Of a DNA stretch of 64,000 bases, positions 8,498 to 18,136 are shown piece by piece (the stretch's first letter is position 1; each line of letters opens with the position of its first letter). The translations under genes and the position numbers were made by a program. The DNA is taken from NCBI GenBank assembly GCA_905216215.1, contig CAJMSZ010000003.1, positions 22,347 to 86,346 of the forward strand. Reading direction: 5' to 3'. The notes beneath the pieces were generated by a model. The model made no database searches and was not told where the DNA came from. It saw nothing but the letters and a program-made list of their open reading frames with translations. Origin of the DNA: an uncultured bacterium. GTDB lineage: Bacteria; Bacillota; Clostridia; Lachnospirales; Lachnospiraceae.

Positions 8498-11400
8498 TTA
8501 TTTTTCAATGGATTTCTCAACAACCTTCACATCTGCCTCTCCATAGTAATTTCTGAGTCGGCTTAAAATTCCCGGTTCAATCTGAATATTTTTGTTCTTC
8601 GGCAAACGTTTCACAGCCCGCTCTGCTTTGCAGAAAATAACTACCTCGTCATTTCCTTCACTGGCTGCAATCATCTGATTCAGGTTTTGCTCGTCTTTCA
8701 AATAACTGTCCTTATCTGCATACTGAATCCACAATTCCCGTTTCGTTTGTTCAAACGGAATCACCTCTTCGCAGATTAATTTGCTGGCATTATCATCTTC
8801 CTCCGAAACATGCCCTCTTACGAACACCTTATAATCTTCCTGAATATATGCCTGGTTCTTCTCATAATCCCGTGGAAAAACAACTACTTCTACTGTTCCC
8901 ATTAAATCTTCTAACGTAAAAAAAGCCATAGTTTTGTTATTCTTTGTATATTTAATTGTCTTGGAAGTAATCATACCTCCTACAATTTCCTTTGCACCAT
9001 CACGCACCTTCGTGTGCCCGGTTTCCTCATCTAACTGGAAGTCTGAAGTAGTTGCCGATATACTCTTTCTCCACTTTTCCTCATATTCCTCTAATGGATG
9101 TCCACTTAGATAAACGCCAAGCACTTCCTTCTCATAAGCAAGAAGGGTTTCCTTCTTGTACTCTCCCACATTTGGCAAAGAGATTTCAAACTCCTGTTTC
9201 TGCTCTTCCCCAACCAAATCAAACAGGGTCATCTGACCGGCCATAGAATTCTTTCGTTCCTGGTTCACCTGATCCATAATCTGAGCATAGACCATCATCT
9301 GCTGCTGCCGTGTGCCACGCAGACTGTCAAAGGCGCCTGACTTGATAAAATTCTCAATCGTTTTTTTATTTACCTCTTTACCTGACAGACGCTCCATAAA
9401 GTCTTTCAGACTCTTAAACGAGCCACCATCTGTCCGTTCACGGATAATCGCCTCTATCACAGGTCGTCCGATACTCTTAATAGCAGCAAGTCCATATCGA
9501 ATATTTCCACTGTCAACGGAAAAGCTTCCCACTCCATGATTAATATCAGGCGGAAGAATTTTGATTCCCATTTGTCTGCATGTATAAATATATTCTGCCA
9601 CTTTTCCCGGATTATCAATCACGGAGGTCATAAGTGCCGCCATAAATTCTACCGGGTGATAATATTTCAAATACGCAGTCTGATAAGATACTACCGCATA
9701 AGCTGCCGCATGAGATTTGTTAAACGCATACTTGGCAAAATCAATCATCTCATCATAAATCTTATTTGCAATCTGCTCGGAAATACCATTAGCCAAGCAT
9801 CCTGGAACTCCCTCTTCCGGATTTCCATAAACGAAATTCTGGCGTTCTTTCTGCATGACTTCCGCTTTCTTCTTACTCATGGCACGACGCAGCAGATCAC
9901 TTCGTCCAAGCGTATATCCTGCAAGATCACGTACAATCTGCATAACCTGCTCCTGATAAACAATACATCCATAAGTTGGTGCCAGAATGGGCTCCAACTG
10001 CGGACAATCATATGCAATTGCTTCCGGGTGATTTTTCCCCTTGATGTACTGTGGAATAAAGTCCATCGGTCCTGGTCGATACAAGGAAATCCCCGCAATA
10101 ATATCTTCCAGACTCTGTGGCTTTAATTCCTTCATGAAGCTCTTCATACCGGCACTTTCAAGCTGGAACACACCATCAGTCTTACCGGTTCCGATGGAAT
10201 CAAGCACCTTCTTGTCATCATAATTCATTTCTTCCGGAATGATACGTTTGCCCGTGCTTTCTTCTACAAGCTGAATTGCATTCTGTATAACAGTCAGCGT
10301 ACGAAGTCCCAGAAAATCCATTTTCAGAAGTCCAAGTTCTTCCAGGGTTGTCATAGTAAACTGGGTAATCGGAATGTTATCTGCTCCAAGTGCAAGTGGC
10401 ACATACTCATCTACTGCTTTCTGGCAGATTACAACTCCTGCTGCATGCATGGAAGTATGTCTCGGGAGACCCTCCAAACGCTTCGACATATCGATTAATT
10501 CTTTTACCTGCGGATCTTCATCGTAAAGCTTCTTCAAATCCGGATTCATTTTCAGAGATTTATCCAATGTAATATTCAATTCCTTGGGAATCATCTTCGC
10601 AATGGAATCCACAAATGCATATGGTAAATCCATTACTCTGCCCACATCACGGATAACTCCTCGCGCCTGAAGGGTTCCAAAGGTAACAATCTGAGCCACC
10701 TGGTCTTTTCCATACTTCCGGATGACATACTCAATAACTTCCTGTCTTCGTTCAAAGCAAAAATCCACATCAATATCAGGCATGGATACACGCTCCGGAT
10801 TTAAGAAACGTTCAAACAGAAGCTGATAACGAATAGGATCAATATTTGTAATACCTAGTGTGTATGCTACGATACTTCCTGCGGCTGAACCTCGTCCCGG
10901 CCCTACCATAATTCCATGTTCTCTTGAATAATGAATGAAATCCCACACAATCAGGAAATAATCCACATACCCCATATTTTTAATCGTAGAAAGTTCGTAA
11001 TTCAAACGTGCTTTTAATTCTTCTGATGGATTGCCGTAACGCCGTTCCAAGCCTTCAAAGCACAATTTATTCAAATATTCCCATGAGGTATAGCCATCGG
11101 GAACATCAAATCTTGGAAGCTTTGTAACACCAAATTCGATTTCCACATTACATCGTTCCGCAATCTTCTGCGTATTTTCCAATGCCTGCAATGCATATGG
11201 AAAAAGCTCAGCCATTTCCTCGGGTGACTTCACATAATACTGTCCCCCCTCATAACGCATTCTGTCTTCATCTGCCAGTTTTTTCCCTGTCTGAAGACAT
11301 AACAAAATGTCATGTGGCTTGACATCTTCCGCATAAGTATAATGGACGTCGTTCGTTGCCACAAGTTCAATCCCAGTCTCTTCCGACATACGCATAAGCT

Positions 11401-11980
11401 GCGGATTTACCATGGATTGTTCTGGAATACCATGATCTTGTAATTCCAGAAAGAAATTACCCTTTCCAAAGATTTCTTCATAGCGGAGCGCAGCCGTCTT
11501 TCCTTCTTCGTATATTCCACGGGCCAGGTTCTTCTGCACTTCTCCGGCAAGGCAGGCACTCAGTGCAATAATTCCTTCATGATATTCACGCAAAAGTTCC
11601 AAATCTACCCTAGGTTTATAGTAATACCCTTCTGTAAACCCACGGGATACGATTTTCATCAGGTTCGCATATCCTGTATTATTTTCTGCAAGCAACACCA
11701 GATGATAATAACGGTCCGCATCGCGTCCCATAGATTCCTTCTCAAATCTGGAACCCGGTGCCACATAGACCTCACATCCTAAAACCGGATGAATTCCCGC
11801 CGCTCTTGCAGCACGATAGAAATCAATCACGCCAAACATAACACCATGGTCAGTAATGGCCGCCGCAGTCATCCCCAGTTCTTTCACTCTGGCAACATAT
11901 TCTTTTATCTTATTCGAACCATCCAACAGACTGTATTCCGTATGGACATGCAAATGTGCAAATTTTATTTTCTCCATCAT
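8498..11980 (-). CDS. dnaE: DNA polymerase III alpha subunit DnaE
   Basis: This 1160-residue protein is the DnaE-type replicative polymerase. Domains in order: PHP domain from the start (HVHTEYSLLD, ITDHGVMFG), the polymerase core with PDIDVDF at residues 401-407 and LLKMDFLGLRTL further on as the third catalytic aspartate, a helix-hairpin-helix region, and a C-terminal OB fold (about 990-1070). The length is normal for Firmicute DnaE. In organisms with PolC it extends primers; polC is not in this window. The start lies just after the stop of the Rpn-like fragment (TAG, TGAG, ATG), with a weak ribosome site, so expression may rely on translational coupling. ATG at 11977 is an equal alternative. 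Confidence 0.97.
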   Translation of the reverse strand: MMEKIKFAHLHVHTEYSLLDGSNKIKEYVARVKELGMTAAAITDHGVMFGVIDFYRAARAAGIHPVLGCEVYVAPGSRFEKESMGRDADRYYHLVLLAENNTGYANLMKIVSRGFTEGYYYKPRVDLELLREYHEGIIALSACLAGEVQKNLARGIYEEGKTAALRYEEIFGKGNFFLELQDHGIPEQSMVNPQLMRMSEETGIELVATNDVHYTYAEDVKPHDILLCLQTGKKLADEDRMRYEGGQYYVKSPEEMAELFPYALQALENTQKIAERCNVEIEFGVTKLPRFDVPDGYTSWEYLNKLCFEGLERRYGNPSEELKARLNYELSTIKNMGYVDYFLIVWDFIHYSREHGIMVGPGRGSAAGSIVAYTLGITNIDPIRYQLLFERFLNPERVSMPDIDVDFCFERRQEVIEYVIRKYGKDQVAQIVTFGTLQARGVIRDVGRVMDLPYAFVDSIAKMIPKELNITLDKSLKMNPDLKKLYDEDPQVKELIDMSKRLEGLPRHTSMHAAGVVICQKAVDEYVPLALGADNIPITQFTMTTLEELGLLKMDFLGLRTLTVIQNAIQLVEESTGKRIIPEEMNYDDKKVLDSIGTGKTDGVFQLESAGMKSFMKELKPQSLEDIIAGISLYRPGPMDFIPQYIKGKNHPEAIAYDCPQLEPILAPTYGCIVYQEQVMQIVRDLAGYTLGRSDLLRRAMSKKKAEVMQKERQNFVYGNPEEGVPGCLANGISEQIANKIYDEMIDFAKYAFNKSHAAAYAVVSYQTAYLKYYHPVEFMAALMTSVIDNPGKVAEYIYTCRQMGIKILPPDINHGVGSFSVDSGNIRYGLAAIKSIGRPVIEAIIRERTDGGSFKSLKDFMERLSGKEVNKKTIENFIKSGAFDSLRGTRQQQMMVYAQIMDQVNQERKNSMAGQMTLFDLVGEEQKQEFEISLPNVGEYKKETLLAYEKEVLGVYLSGHPLEEYEEKWRKSISATTSDFQLDEETGHTKVRDGAKEIVGGMITSKTIKYTKNNKTMAFFTLEDLMGTVEVVVFPRDYEKNQAYIQEDYKVFVRGHVSEEDDNASKLICEEVIPFEQTKRELWIQYADKDSYLKDEQNLNQMIAASEGNDEVVIFCKAERAVKRLPKNKNIQIEPGILSRLRNYYGEADVKVVEKSIEK

Positions 11981-11984
11981 CTCA

Positions 11985-12632
11985 CTACGCTTCTTCTAAC
12001 TTACTTAATTTCTTTTTTAATTCACTGACAGTCTGATTGAGCATTTCTATCTGCTCTTGTAATTTAAAAATCACGCTTTGAGACTCTGCCCGTTCCTCTG
12101 CTCGGCCTTCTGCTATTCCTTCTTCTCTTCCTTCTGCTCGGCCTTCTGCTATTCCTTCTTCTCTTCCCTCTTCTAATCCTTCTCTTCTTGCACGCGCTTT
12201 TTCCGCTTCGATTTCATCACTAAATAATTCTCTCAATGCCTCACACATATAATCTCCTTCTTTCTTTGTTTCTTCAAATACTTCCCTGTTTTCTGTCATT
12301 GCCACCTGCAAAACAGAGTCCGCTAATTCTTTTTCATCTTTCCGTTGCAAACGATTATTCTGTTTTACAAATCGTTCCACATCATCTTGTTCTAAGTCAC
12401 TGTTTAACAACGTCAACCATTGCTGATTTTGTTTGGAAAGTTTCCCTGATACCAAAACCTGTATTGGAAAACAATTCTTTTTCATTACATAAAAGATTCC
12501 CTCGTATTTCTCATTAACGATAAAGTCCTTTTTCCGAAACCACTTGAACAACTCTCTTGGAATTCGTTCTCTTACCAGTGTAATAGTGATTTCCTCAAGC
12601 CGGATGCCACTGTGTTTTATTTGTTTTTTCAC
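11985..12632 (-). pseudogene. N-terminally truncated Rpn/YhgA-like protein remnant
   Basis: The 215-residue reading frame resembles the C-terminal part of proteins of the Rpn/PD-(D/E)XK family found in many copies in Lachnospiraceae: an LEEITITLVRERIPRELFKW segment, a middle helical region, a Gly/Glu repeat (about 150-180), and a C-terminal coiled coil. The N-terminal nuclease half is missing. The only start is GTG at 12632 with no ribosome site, and the 160 bases upstream hold no continuation. I therefore read it as a 5'-truncated remnant, though a short functional protein cannot be excluded. Its stop lies 4 bases before dnaE. Confidence 0.5.
12101..12172 (-). repeat. Two tandem copies of a 36-bp coding repeat
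   Basis: Copy 1 (12101-12136) and copy 2 (12137-12172) are almost identical and encode GREEGIAEGRAE twice. Such in-frame repeats are typical of the C-terminal linker of Rpn-like proteins and are prone to copy-number change. Confidence 0.85.
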
Positions 12633-12711
12633 ATCGTATCAAGTTTGATTCTCACAATCTTACTATCTATAGAATAGCATATTTCAGAAATTCTTGTCTA
12701 TAAATTCATAA

Positions 12712-12741
12712 TTAAAAATGGAGAACCGGCATTGGTCCTCC
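12712..12741 (-). terminator. Terminator after cvfB
   Basis: On the minus strand GGAGGACC and GGTTCTCC pair over 8 bp (one G-U) with a 6-base loop (12720-12741), followed by ATTTTTAAT. Confidence 0.65.
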
Positions 12742-12792
12742 ACTTCATATATCTATTTTACAGTAAAAAAATTCTTTTGTTTTCTTCTTATT

Positions 12793-13617
12793 TTAAATTT
12801 TCAATTTCAACCCGTCTTCCAGAATTTCAATTTTCCTCGCTTTATACAGATGCCCTACCGCCCGCTTGAATGCGTTCTTACTAAGACCAAGTTCTCTCTT
12901 AATCAATTCCGCATCGGACTTATCATTTAACGCAAGTCTTCCGCCATTTTCCTCCATTCGCTTCAGAACCAGCTCCGCGTCCTTATTCATCTGAATGAAT
13001 GCCTTCTCTCTCACACTAAGTGTCAGCTTACCATCTGGCTTTACTTCGGTCACACGGGCATGTACTTTATCCCCTACATGTAATCCATATGGAACTTCTC
13101 TCTTTGGAATCAGAGCAGAATATTTGTCATCTACTGCTACAAAAAGTCCAAAGTTATCACTGGATTCATAAATTCTTCCTTCTACATGGTCATCCTTCTG
13201 ATAATCGGAATCCTTTCTAAGATATTCGTACACCTTCATTGTTGCACAAAGTCGTTCACTCTTATCAATGTAAAGGGCAACCAGACACTCATCTCCCGGT
13301 TTTACCTTCATCGTCTGCTCTTTAAATGGAAGAAACAAATCTTTCTCCAGTCCCCAGTCTAAGAATGCGCCAAATTTCCCAACCTGTAATACATCGAGTA
13401 CAGCAATCTGTCCCAGCATAAGCTTGGGTTCATGTGTGGTCGCAATCAGACGGTCTGAGGAATCTTTATATAAGAACACCTCAATCGGGTCACCCAATTC
13501 TATTCCACTTGGCACCTGCTTCTTCGGCAGAAGCACCTTCTCTTTTTCTGACCCCAGATATACTCCGAAATCTACAATTTTCACTACTGTTAATACTTGC
13601 TTTTTTCCTAAGTCCAT
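12793..13617 (-). CDS. cvfB: CvfB-family RNA-binding protein with S1 domains
   Basis: This 274-residue protein matches CvfB/YitL: three S1-like OB folds in the first two thirds (an early one near VVKIVDFGVYLG, a second near LQVGKFGAFLDWGLEKDLFLP, a third near GRIYESSDNFGLFVAVDDKYSALIP) and a C-terminal winged helix around LIKRELGLSKNAFKRAVGHLYK. In Staphylococcus CvfB binds RNA and affects virulence gene expression; its role here is inferred. The upstream thioesterase stops with TAG directly before this ATG, so the two genes are coupled, and AAGGAGA precedes the junction. Confidence 0.9.
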   Translation of the reverse strand: MDLGKKQVLTVVKIVDFGVYLGSEKEKVLLPKKQVPSGIELGDPIEVFLYKDSSDRLIATTHEPKLMLGQIAVLDVLQVGKFGAFLDWGLEKDLFLPFKEQTMKVKPGDECLVALYIDKSERLCATMKVYEYLRKDSDYQKDDHVEGRIYESSDNFGLFVAVDDKYSALIPKREVPYGLHVGDKVHARVTEVKPDGKLTLSVREKAFIQMNKDAELVLKRMEENGGRLALNDKSDAELIKRELGLSKNAFKRAVGHLYKARKIEILEDGLKLKI

Positions 13618-14325
13618 CTATTTCTCCTTAAATTCTACCACTGCATACGGAGCACCATCTGCCGTACAAAGTTCTACTGTCTTTCGTTCCTCATCTATCG
13701 CAACTCTTGGATAAATCCAATCGCCAAGCACTGCTGATTTCTTATATTCTACACGAATTTTCTTTACATGTCCACATTCCGGCATTACTTCCAATGCCAT
13801 CTGAATATACTGACAATTATTTACATGCTCATTTGTATCAATCTGACATCTCAAAACAGGAAATGACTCATATTCTTTTGTTTCTTCGGGAAGTGTAATT
13901 TTTCTTGGAAGAATTTCCCTTTCCATCAAATGTTCCTCTCCATACGCTTCCTGTGTAGACTCATCCGGTCTGGTCGGTCTTCCCTTTTTCATATCCATAT
14001 AAAGCCAGAGTGAATGTGCCCATGCGAGCACTTCTCCATCCTCCGTCCGCATACGGAATTCTCGATGTCCATAAATCCCTTCGAAACCGGCTGACCATGT
14101 ATCAACTTTGATTTTTTCACCGATTAGTGGGTATCGGTCTACTTCAATCTGCCAGGAAGATAAGATCCAGACCTTTCCATATTTTTCCAAAGTCTGATGA
14201 CCTAACTCCATATCTTCGGACTGAAAGGTAGTGCAGTCCTGAAAATAATTGACGATGGCCGGAAGCTTAATCTTGTTTCCGCTATCCACTTCGCTATATC
14301 TTACTCTTCCTTCTATTGTATACAT
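13618..14325 (-). CDS. Acyl-ACP thioesterase
   Basis: This 235-residue protein fits the bacterial/plant acyl-ACP thioesterase family, two hot-dog domains in one chain. It frees fatty acids from acyl carrier protein. The first domain opens with RVRYSEVDSGNKIKLPAIVNY; the second contains DTNEHVNNCQY, whose Asp, Asn and His are the expected catalytic residues. I start at ATG 14325, which gives the usual MYTIEGRVRYSE opening; a TTG at 14337 is the alternative, immediately after AAGGA. The gene overlaps no other and is coupled to cvfB downstream. Chain-length preference cannot be read from the sequence. Confidence 0.88.
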   Translation of the reverse strand: MYTIEGRVRYSEVDSGNKIKLPAIVNYFQDCTTFQSEDMELGHQTLEKYGKVWILSSWQIEVDRYPLIGEKIKVDTWSAGFEGIYGHREFRMRTEDGEVLAWAHSLWLYMDMKKGRPTRPDESTQEAYGEEHLMEREILPRKITLPEETKEYESFPVLRCQIDTNEHVNNCQYIQMALEVMPECGHVKKIRVEYKKSAVLGDWIYPRVAIDEERKTVELCTADGAPYAVVEFKEK

Positions 14326-14355
14326 CTGCTCACACAATCCTTATCTGCCCGGTTT

Positions 14356-15012
14356 CTACCAGTCTATTACTTCTGTTATTCTACACACTCCCTCGCATAT
14401 TTGCAAGTAAAACCATTTAATTTTCACTTCTGTAATTTCATCGTATTCTTCTTCTGTAAGAACATTTTTCAATTGCTCTTTGCCTTCTTCCGGAACAACC
14501 GCCCGCACAGAGTCCATGAAACACAGATTGGGATAAAGCACGCACCACCAGTTTTGTCCCTTTGCCTTACCTATTTTAATACGGAGTGCTTCATACATTC
14601 CTGCTGGAAAGGTCACGTCCCCATAAGACTTTTCTGGAAATTTACAATTCGCTACTTCCGCAGTCACCGGATATGTGTAACCTTCTTTCCGGATAAGACT
14701 TTGCGCCACCATTTCAATGTCCATCAAATGACTCTTTGCCCATTTTTTCGTTTCTTCTGCCGTTTTGCTGTCTGGTATTTCTCTCTCCATATATTCTAAC
14801 ACTGCAGTCTTGACCTGCATTTTCAAATCCTGGTCTTCCTGACTATCACTATTTGCCAGTACATGAAAACGGAACACTTCCCTCGCCAGACTTTCCTGCG
14901 TCTGCTTTTCCCGCACTTTTTCCTCCTGTGCCTCCACTACACATGCCGTCAAAATAATTCCAAAAATAATAGCTGCCAGTAAACTGATTCGATTCTTCCA
15001 TTTCACACTCAT
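14356..15012 (-). CDS. spoIIR: Stage II sporulation protein R
   Basis: This 218-residue secreted signalling protein matches SpoIIR. Made in the forespore, it crosses to the intermembrane space and triggers SpoIIGA to process pro-sigma-E in the mother cell. It has an N-terminal membrane anchor or signal (residues about 8-26) and the conserved block FRFHVLANSDSQEDQDLK, followed by KSYGDVTFPAGMYEALRI. ATG at 15012 is preceded by GAGAGGAG; an upstream in-frame ATG at 15030 is less well placed. It is good evidence that the organism can sporulate. Confidence 0.92.
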   Translation of the reverse strand: MSVKWKNRISLLAAIIFGIILTACVVEAQEEKVREKQTQESLAREVFRFHVLANSDSQEDQDLKMQVKTAVLEYMEREIPDSKTAEETKKWAKSHLMDIEMVAQSLIRKEGYTYPVTAEVANCKFPEKSYGDVTFPAGMYEALRIKIGKAKGQNWWCVLYPNLCFMDSVRAVVPEEGKEQLKNVLTEEEYDEITEVKIKWFYLQICEGVCRITEVIDW

Positions 15013-15074
15013 TGTATGTACTCCTCTCACATTTCAACAAATCTCATTTTCATAAGTCCTATGTAAGTTTGCAC

Positions 15075-15102
15075 ATAAAAAACGGGCCTTATACAAGACC
15101 CG
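15075..15102 (-). terminator. Terminator overlapping the ispE stop codon
   Basis: On the minus strand CGGGTC and GGCCCG pair (one G-U) around an 8-base loop (15083-15102), followed by TTTTTTAT. The ispE TAA at 15089-15091 lies in the loop. Confidence 0.82.
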
Positions 15103-16006
15103 CCTCATTTTTTGAATTATTTTTCAATGAACTATATTCTGATGTGTTGTGTACATTAGCAATATAAATCTGCTTTGCAAGCCCCTGCTTCTTGATTTTG
15201 CTCATTGCCGTCCGAATTTTATTTTTGTCATCGTAAATTCCAAATACGGTAGGACCGCTTCCACTCATCATAGCTCCAAGAGCTCCATGCTCCAACATGC
15301 ATTTCTTAATCTCTGCAATCACAGGATGCATTTCAATGGTAACTTCTTCCAGAACATTCCCCATCGCCCCGGCAATCTGGTGTAAATCCCGATTTCCGAG
15401 TCCATCAATGAGTCCATCGATGTCCGGATGTTCTTCAATTTTCTTGGAATCCAGTGCTTTATAAATTGCCTTCGTAGATACACTAATCGGTGGCTTTGCA
15501 ATCAGAATCTGACATTTCGGCATAGGCGGAAGCGGTGACAGAACCTCACCAATCCCCTCTGCCAGAACAGTTCCCCGCATAATACAGTACGGTACATCTG
15601 CCCCAAGAACCACACCTCTATCCATCAGTTCCTGTCTGGAAAGTCCCAATTCATACAAAATATTCATTCCATACAAAACTGCGGCCGCATTGGAACTGCC
15701 ACCTGCCATTCCGGCTGCCACCGGTATATGCTTATCCAAAACGATCCGAATGCCGCCTTCTATATGGAATTCGTCCATCAAAAGCTTTGCAGCTCTCCAC
15801 GCAATATTATTTTCATCCTTTGGCAGAAAATATAAATTTGACTCTATCTCTATCCCCGCATTTTCTTCTCTTATCAGGGTCACAGTATCATATAAATACA
15901 AGGTCTGCATAACCATGCGCACATCGTGATATCCATTTTCCCTTCTCCCCAGTACATCCAGTCCAAGATTAATCTTCCCAAGTGCTTTCAATCGTATCTT
16001 ATCCAT
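15089..16006 (-). CDS. ispE: 4-diphosphocytidyl-2-C-methyl-D-erythritol kinase
   Basis: This 305-residue GHMP kinase phosphorylates CDP-methylerythritol, the fourth step of the MEP route to isoprenoids. The opening KALGKINLGLDVLGRRENGYHD, the ATP loop PVAAGMAGGSSNAAAV and the C-terminal GSGPTVFGI are all canonical. AAGGAGA precedes the ATG. It lies 24 bases downstream of the SPOCS-LysM gene on the same strand, so the two may be cotranscribed. The gene ends in its own terminator. Confidence 0.95.
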   Translation of the reverse strand: MDKIRLKALGKINLGLDVLGRRENGYHDVRMVMQTLYLYDTVTLIREENAGIEIESNLYFLPKDENNIAWRAAKLLMDEFHIEGGIRIVLDKHIPVAAGMAGGSSNAAAVLYGMNILYELGLSRQELMDRGVVLGADVPYCIMRGTVLAEGIGEVLSPLPPMPKCQILIAKPPISVSTKAIYKALDSKKIEEHPDIDGLIDGLGNRDLHQIAGAMGNVLEEVTIEMHPVIAEIKKCMLEHGALGAMMSGSGPTVFGIYDDKNKIRTAMSKIKKQGLAKQIYIANVHNTSEYSSLKNNSKNEAGLV

Positions 16007-16030
16007 GGCCTTTCTCCTTGTCTCTTTTGC

Positions 16031-17590
16031 TTACAGTATACTCATATTTTCTTTAAAAATCAACAGCTTCTGCCCCGGACGTAATTCTCCGGTCTCAAGC
16101 TGGTTATTTTTCATAATGCTATCCTCCGTTGTATAATAGCGTTTTGCAAGACTCCACAAATCGTCTCCATCTTTGGTAATATAACCGATGATTCCCGGTC
16201 TTTTATTCATTTCCTCCTCATTAAATGGTCGAAATTCTGCCTGTTCAATTGTCTCTATCTGAAGAGGGGAACGCAGAAAGCTCTGAAATGCAAGCACTGC
16301 TTTCACCTCTACTTCTTCACTTCCGGCCATATCAATCGAAAGCTGCTCCACATTAGCAGTCACATCATACCGCATATCCGGACAGTCCCTTCCACTCTCT
16401 ACCAGATAACTGAAAGGTAGCATACCGCTCCACATACCAAACGGAACACTATCGTTGGCTTTCACATACAGAAAATTCACATACAAAACTCCCTCAATCT
16501 GTATTCCGTCACCGACTACCTCCAGATGTTCCATCTGCATGCGTCCACCGCTATGACAAATCTGTAAAATTTCATCCTTCAACTCAGGCAGGTTCAGTCT
16601 CTCCGAGAACTTATACTTGGAATGATTCTGTGTAATCAGTTCTTCATAAAAGGATGGTCGTTTCTCCAATACACATTCTTGTTCCAACGAATACATATCT
16701 TTAAGTAATTCCACCCGCTCTTCCTCGTAAAGCAGCACTCGCATTTCCAGCGTTGCCTCAATTCCCAGAGCTCGCATTTCTCCATCTCCGTCCATTCGCA
16801 CTTCCACATTGATATCGTTTAAATTATGATAAATATGATGATAGTGTCCCTCTTCCGCTCCATTACAGCTAATACTTCCTTCGAACGGGACATTCTGCTC
16901 TACCCAGTCTGTTTTACCTTCTTCTGATTGATAGAGAGCAAATAATTGCAACGTTCCTGTAAACGAAATTGCATCCTGTGAAACTTTTGTATCTATCTTT
17001 CGGAGTCCAACATCTGTCCATATTAAGGTCCCAATATTTTCCTTCGTTCCCGGAATGGTGATTTCTTCTTTAATCCGATAGATATCTTTCTTGCTGGTAT
17101 GTAATGTTAGCAACTCTGCCGATTGCATTTTTTTGAAAATCTGCTCATCTCCTTCCACGTCCGTAGTAATCTCTTCTTCTCCAACCCGCTCCCCATGAAT
17201 AGATAAATCTACCATCGCTTTCAATGCCAGTTTACGGGAATGAATAACTGTAGCCGTAAATTCTACCCCTGTCACCCTGACAATATATTCCTCTCCATCT
17301 TCCCTGTCCAGATATACCATTTCTTCAAAGGGAAGCTGACCCTGCAAAGACGCAAGTTCAGGTACCGATGCATCTGTCACGTAAAGGATTTTAAAAAACA
17401 ACTTTCCCACTACCTGAAGATAATTTTCTACTCTTTTAACTTCTTCCACTTTTACGGCTCCCTCTCCGGCCACAACGCGTCCCACATCACTTTTTGAATC
17501 AGGCACATTATAATCGTCATCAATCACAAACTGGTCCGTAATCGTTTTCCCTATAACATTGGTTTGTATCCTTTTTTTAATCAGTTCCAT
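16031..17590 (-). CDS. SPOCS domain protein with C-terminal LysM
   Basis: This 519-residue protein has an N-terminal SPOCS (DUF3794) type region, opening with KKRIQTNVIGKTITDQFVI, and a second copy around residues 320-450. It closes with a LysM domain (about 460-515: GDDLWSLAKRYYTTEDSIMKNNQL). SPOCS proteins such as SipL of Clostridioides work in spore coat assembly, and LysM suggests contact with peptidoglycan or a coat partner. No signal peptide is seen, as expected for a mother-cell coat protein. The neighbours ispE downstream and the PrcB-like lipoprotein upstream are on the same strand. The coat role is inferred from family. Confidence 0.88.
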   Translation of the reverse strand: MELIKKRIQTNVIGKTITDQFVIDDDYNVPDSKSDVGRVVAGEGAVKVEEVKRVENYLQVVGKLFFKILYVTDASVPELASLQGQLPFEEMVYLDREDGEEYIVRVTGVEFTATVIHSRKLALKAMVDLSIHGERVGEEEITTDVEGDEQIFKKMQSAELLTLHTSKKDIYRIKEEITIPGTKENIGTLIWTDVGLRKIDTKVSQDAISFTGTLQLFALYQSEEGKTDWVEQNVPFEGSISCNGAEEGHYHHIYHNLNDINVEVRMDGDGEMRALGIEATLEMRVLLYEEERVELLKDMYSLEQECVLEKRPSFYEELITQNHSKYKFSERLNLPELKDEILQICHSGGRMQMEHLEVVGDGIQIEGVLYVNFLYVKANDSVPFGMWSGMLPFSYLVESGRDCPDMRYDVTANVEQLSIDMAGSEEVEVKAVLAFQSFLRSPLQIETIEQAEFRPFNEEEMNKRPGIIGYITKDGDDLWSLAKRYYTTEDSIMKNNQLETGELRPGQKLLIFKENMSIL

Positions 17591-17604
17591 ATACTCCTCC
17601 TGTT

Positions 17605-18012
17605 CTAATCTACAAATATAATTGGTTTTCCATTTTCTTCCATCTTTATTACGCTATAAGCATATTCGCTTTCACATGCCACACCATCTCCACCTGGTCC
17701 ATGCAGTGTTGTTTCTATATATAATGCTTCCTCCGCGACTGCACATTCTACCCATTCCACACAATATCCTCTGCAATCCTTTTTTCCATATCCCTCTCCT
17801 ATATACAAGGCCTCAGGCTCCCGATACACAATTCGAAAGGGCTTCTCCTTCTTCTGTTCAATTTCTTCTTTCATGTCATCCGGAATATCCGCCTCCTCCA
17901 CAATCTCATATTTCACCGGAACATGCCCTTCCTGCGTTTTTGTAATACTTCGACAGCCCATAAGGGAACACACTGCGAAGATTACACTGTAAATAAAAAA
18001 CTTACTTTTCAA
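17605..18012 (-). CDS. Lipoprotein with PrcB-C-like domain
   Basis: This 135-residue protein has a signal peptide and lipobox SLMGC (Cys20). The mature part has one domain, about residues 58-130, that resembles the PrcB C-terminal domain first named in a Treponema protease complex: ALYIGEGYGKK, CRGYCVEWVE, then LYIETTLHGPG and YSVIKM. It has three or four cysteines that could form disulphides. It stops 14 bases before the SPOCS-LysM gene, suggesting one transcript. The domain call is by recollection of the family pattern, so I keep it moderate. Function is unknown. Confidence 0.68.
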   Translation of the reverse strand: MKSKFFIYSVIFAVCSLMGCRSITKTQEGHVPVKYEIVEEADIPDDMKEEIEQKKEKPFRIVYREPEALYIGEGYGKKDCRGYCVEWVECAVAEEALYIETTLHGPGGDGVACESEYAYSVIKMEENGKPIIFVD

Positions 18013-18056
18013 AGCTTTCCACTCCGCAGTTTCTCTCTAATATCCTATTATCTTCC

Positions 18057-18085
18057 TTGTATTTTCATTCCTTGAATAGTATAAT
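18057..18085 (+). promoter_or_regulatory. Promoter of plsC
   Basis: TTGTAT (18057-18062) and TATAAT (18080-18085) are 17 bases apart, about 45 bases ahead of the plsC ATG. Confidence 0.65.
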
Positions 18086-18136
18086 AAGTCCCATAAGTTG
18101 CCACAGCAGGGCAAATGAACGGAGGATTTTAGGCAA

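Noticed and set aside
9536..10126. Long open frame on the plus strand opposite dnaE
   Set aside because: It is antisense to a strongly conserved polymerase gene, has no ribosome site and its protein has no family pattern.
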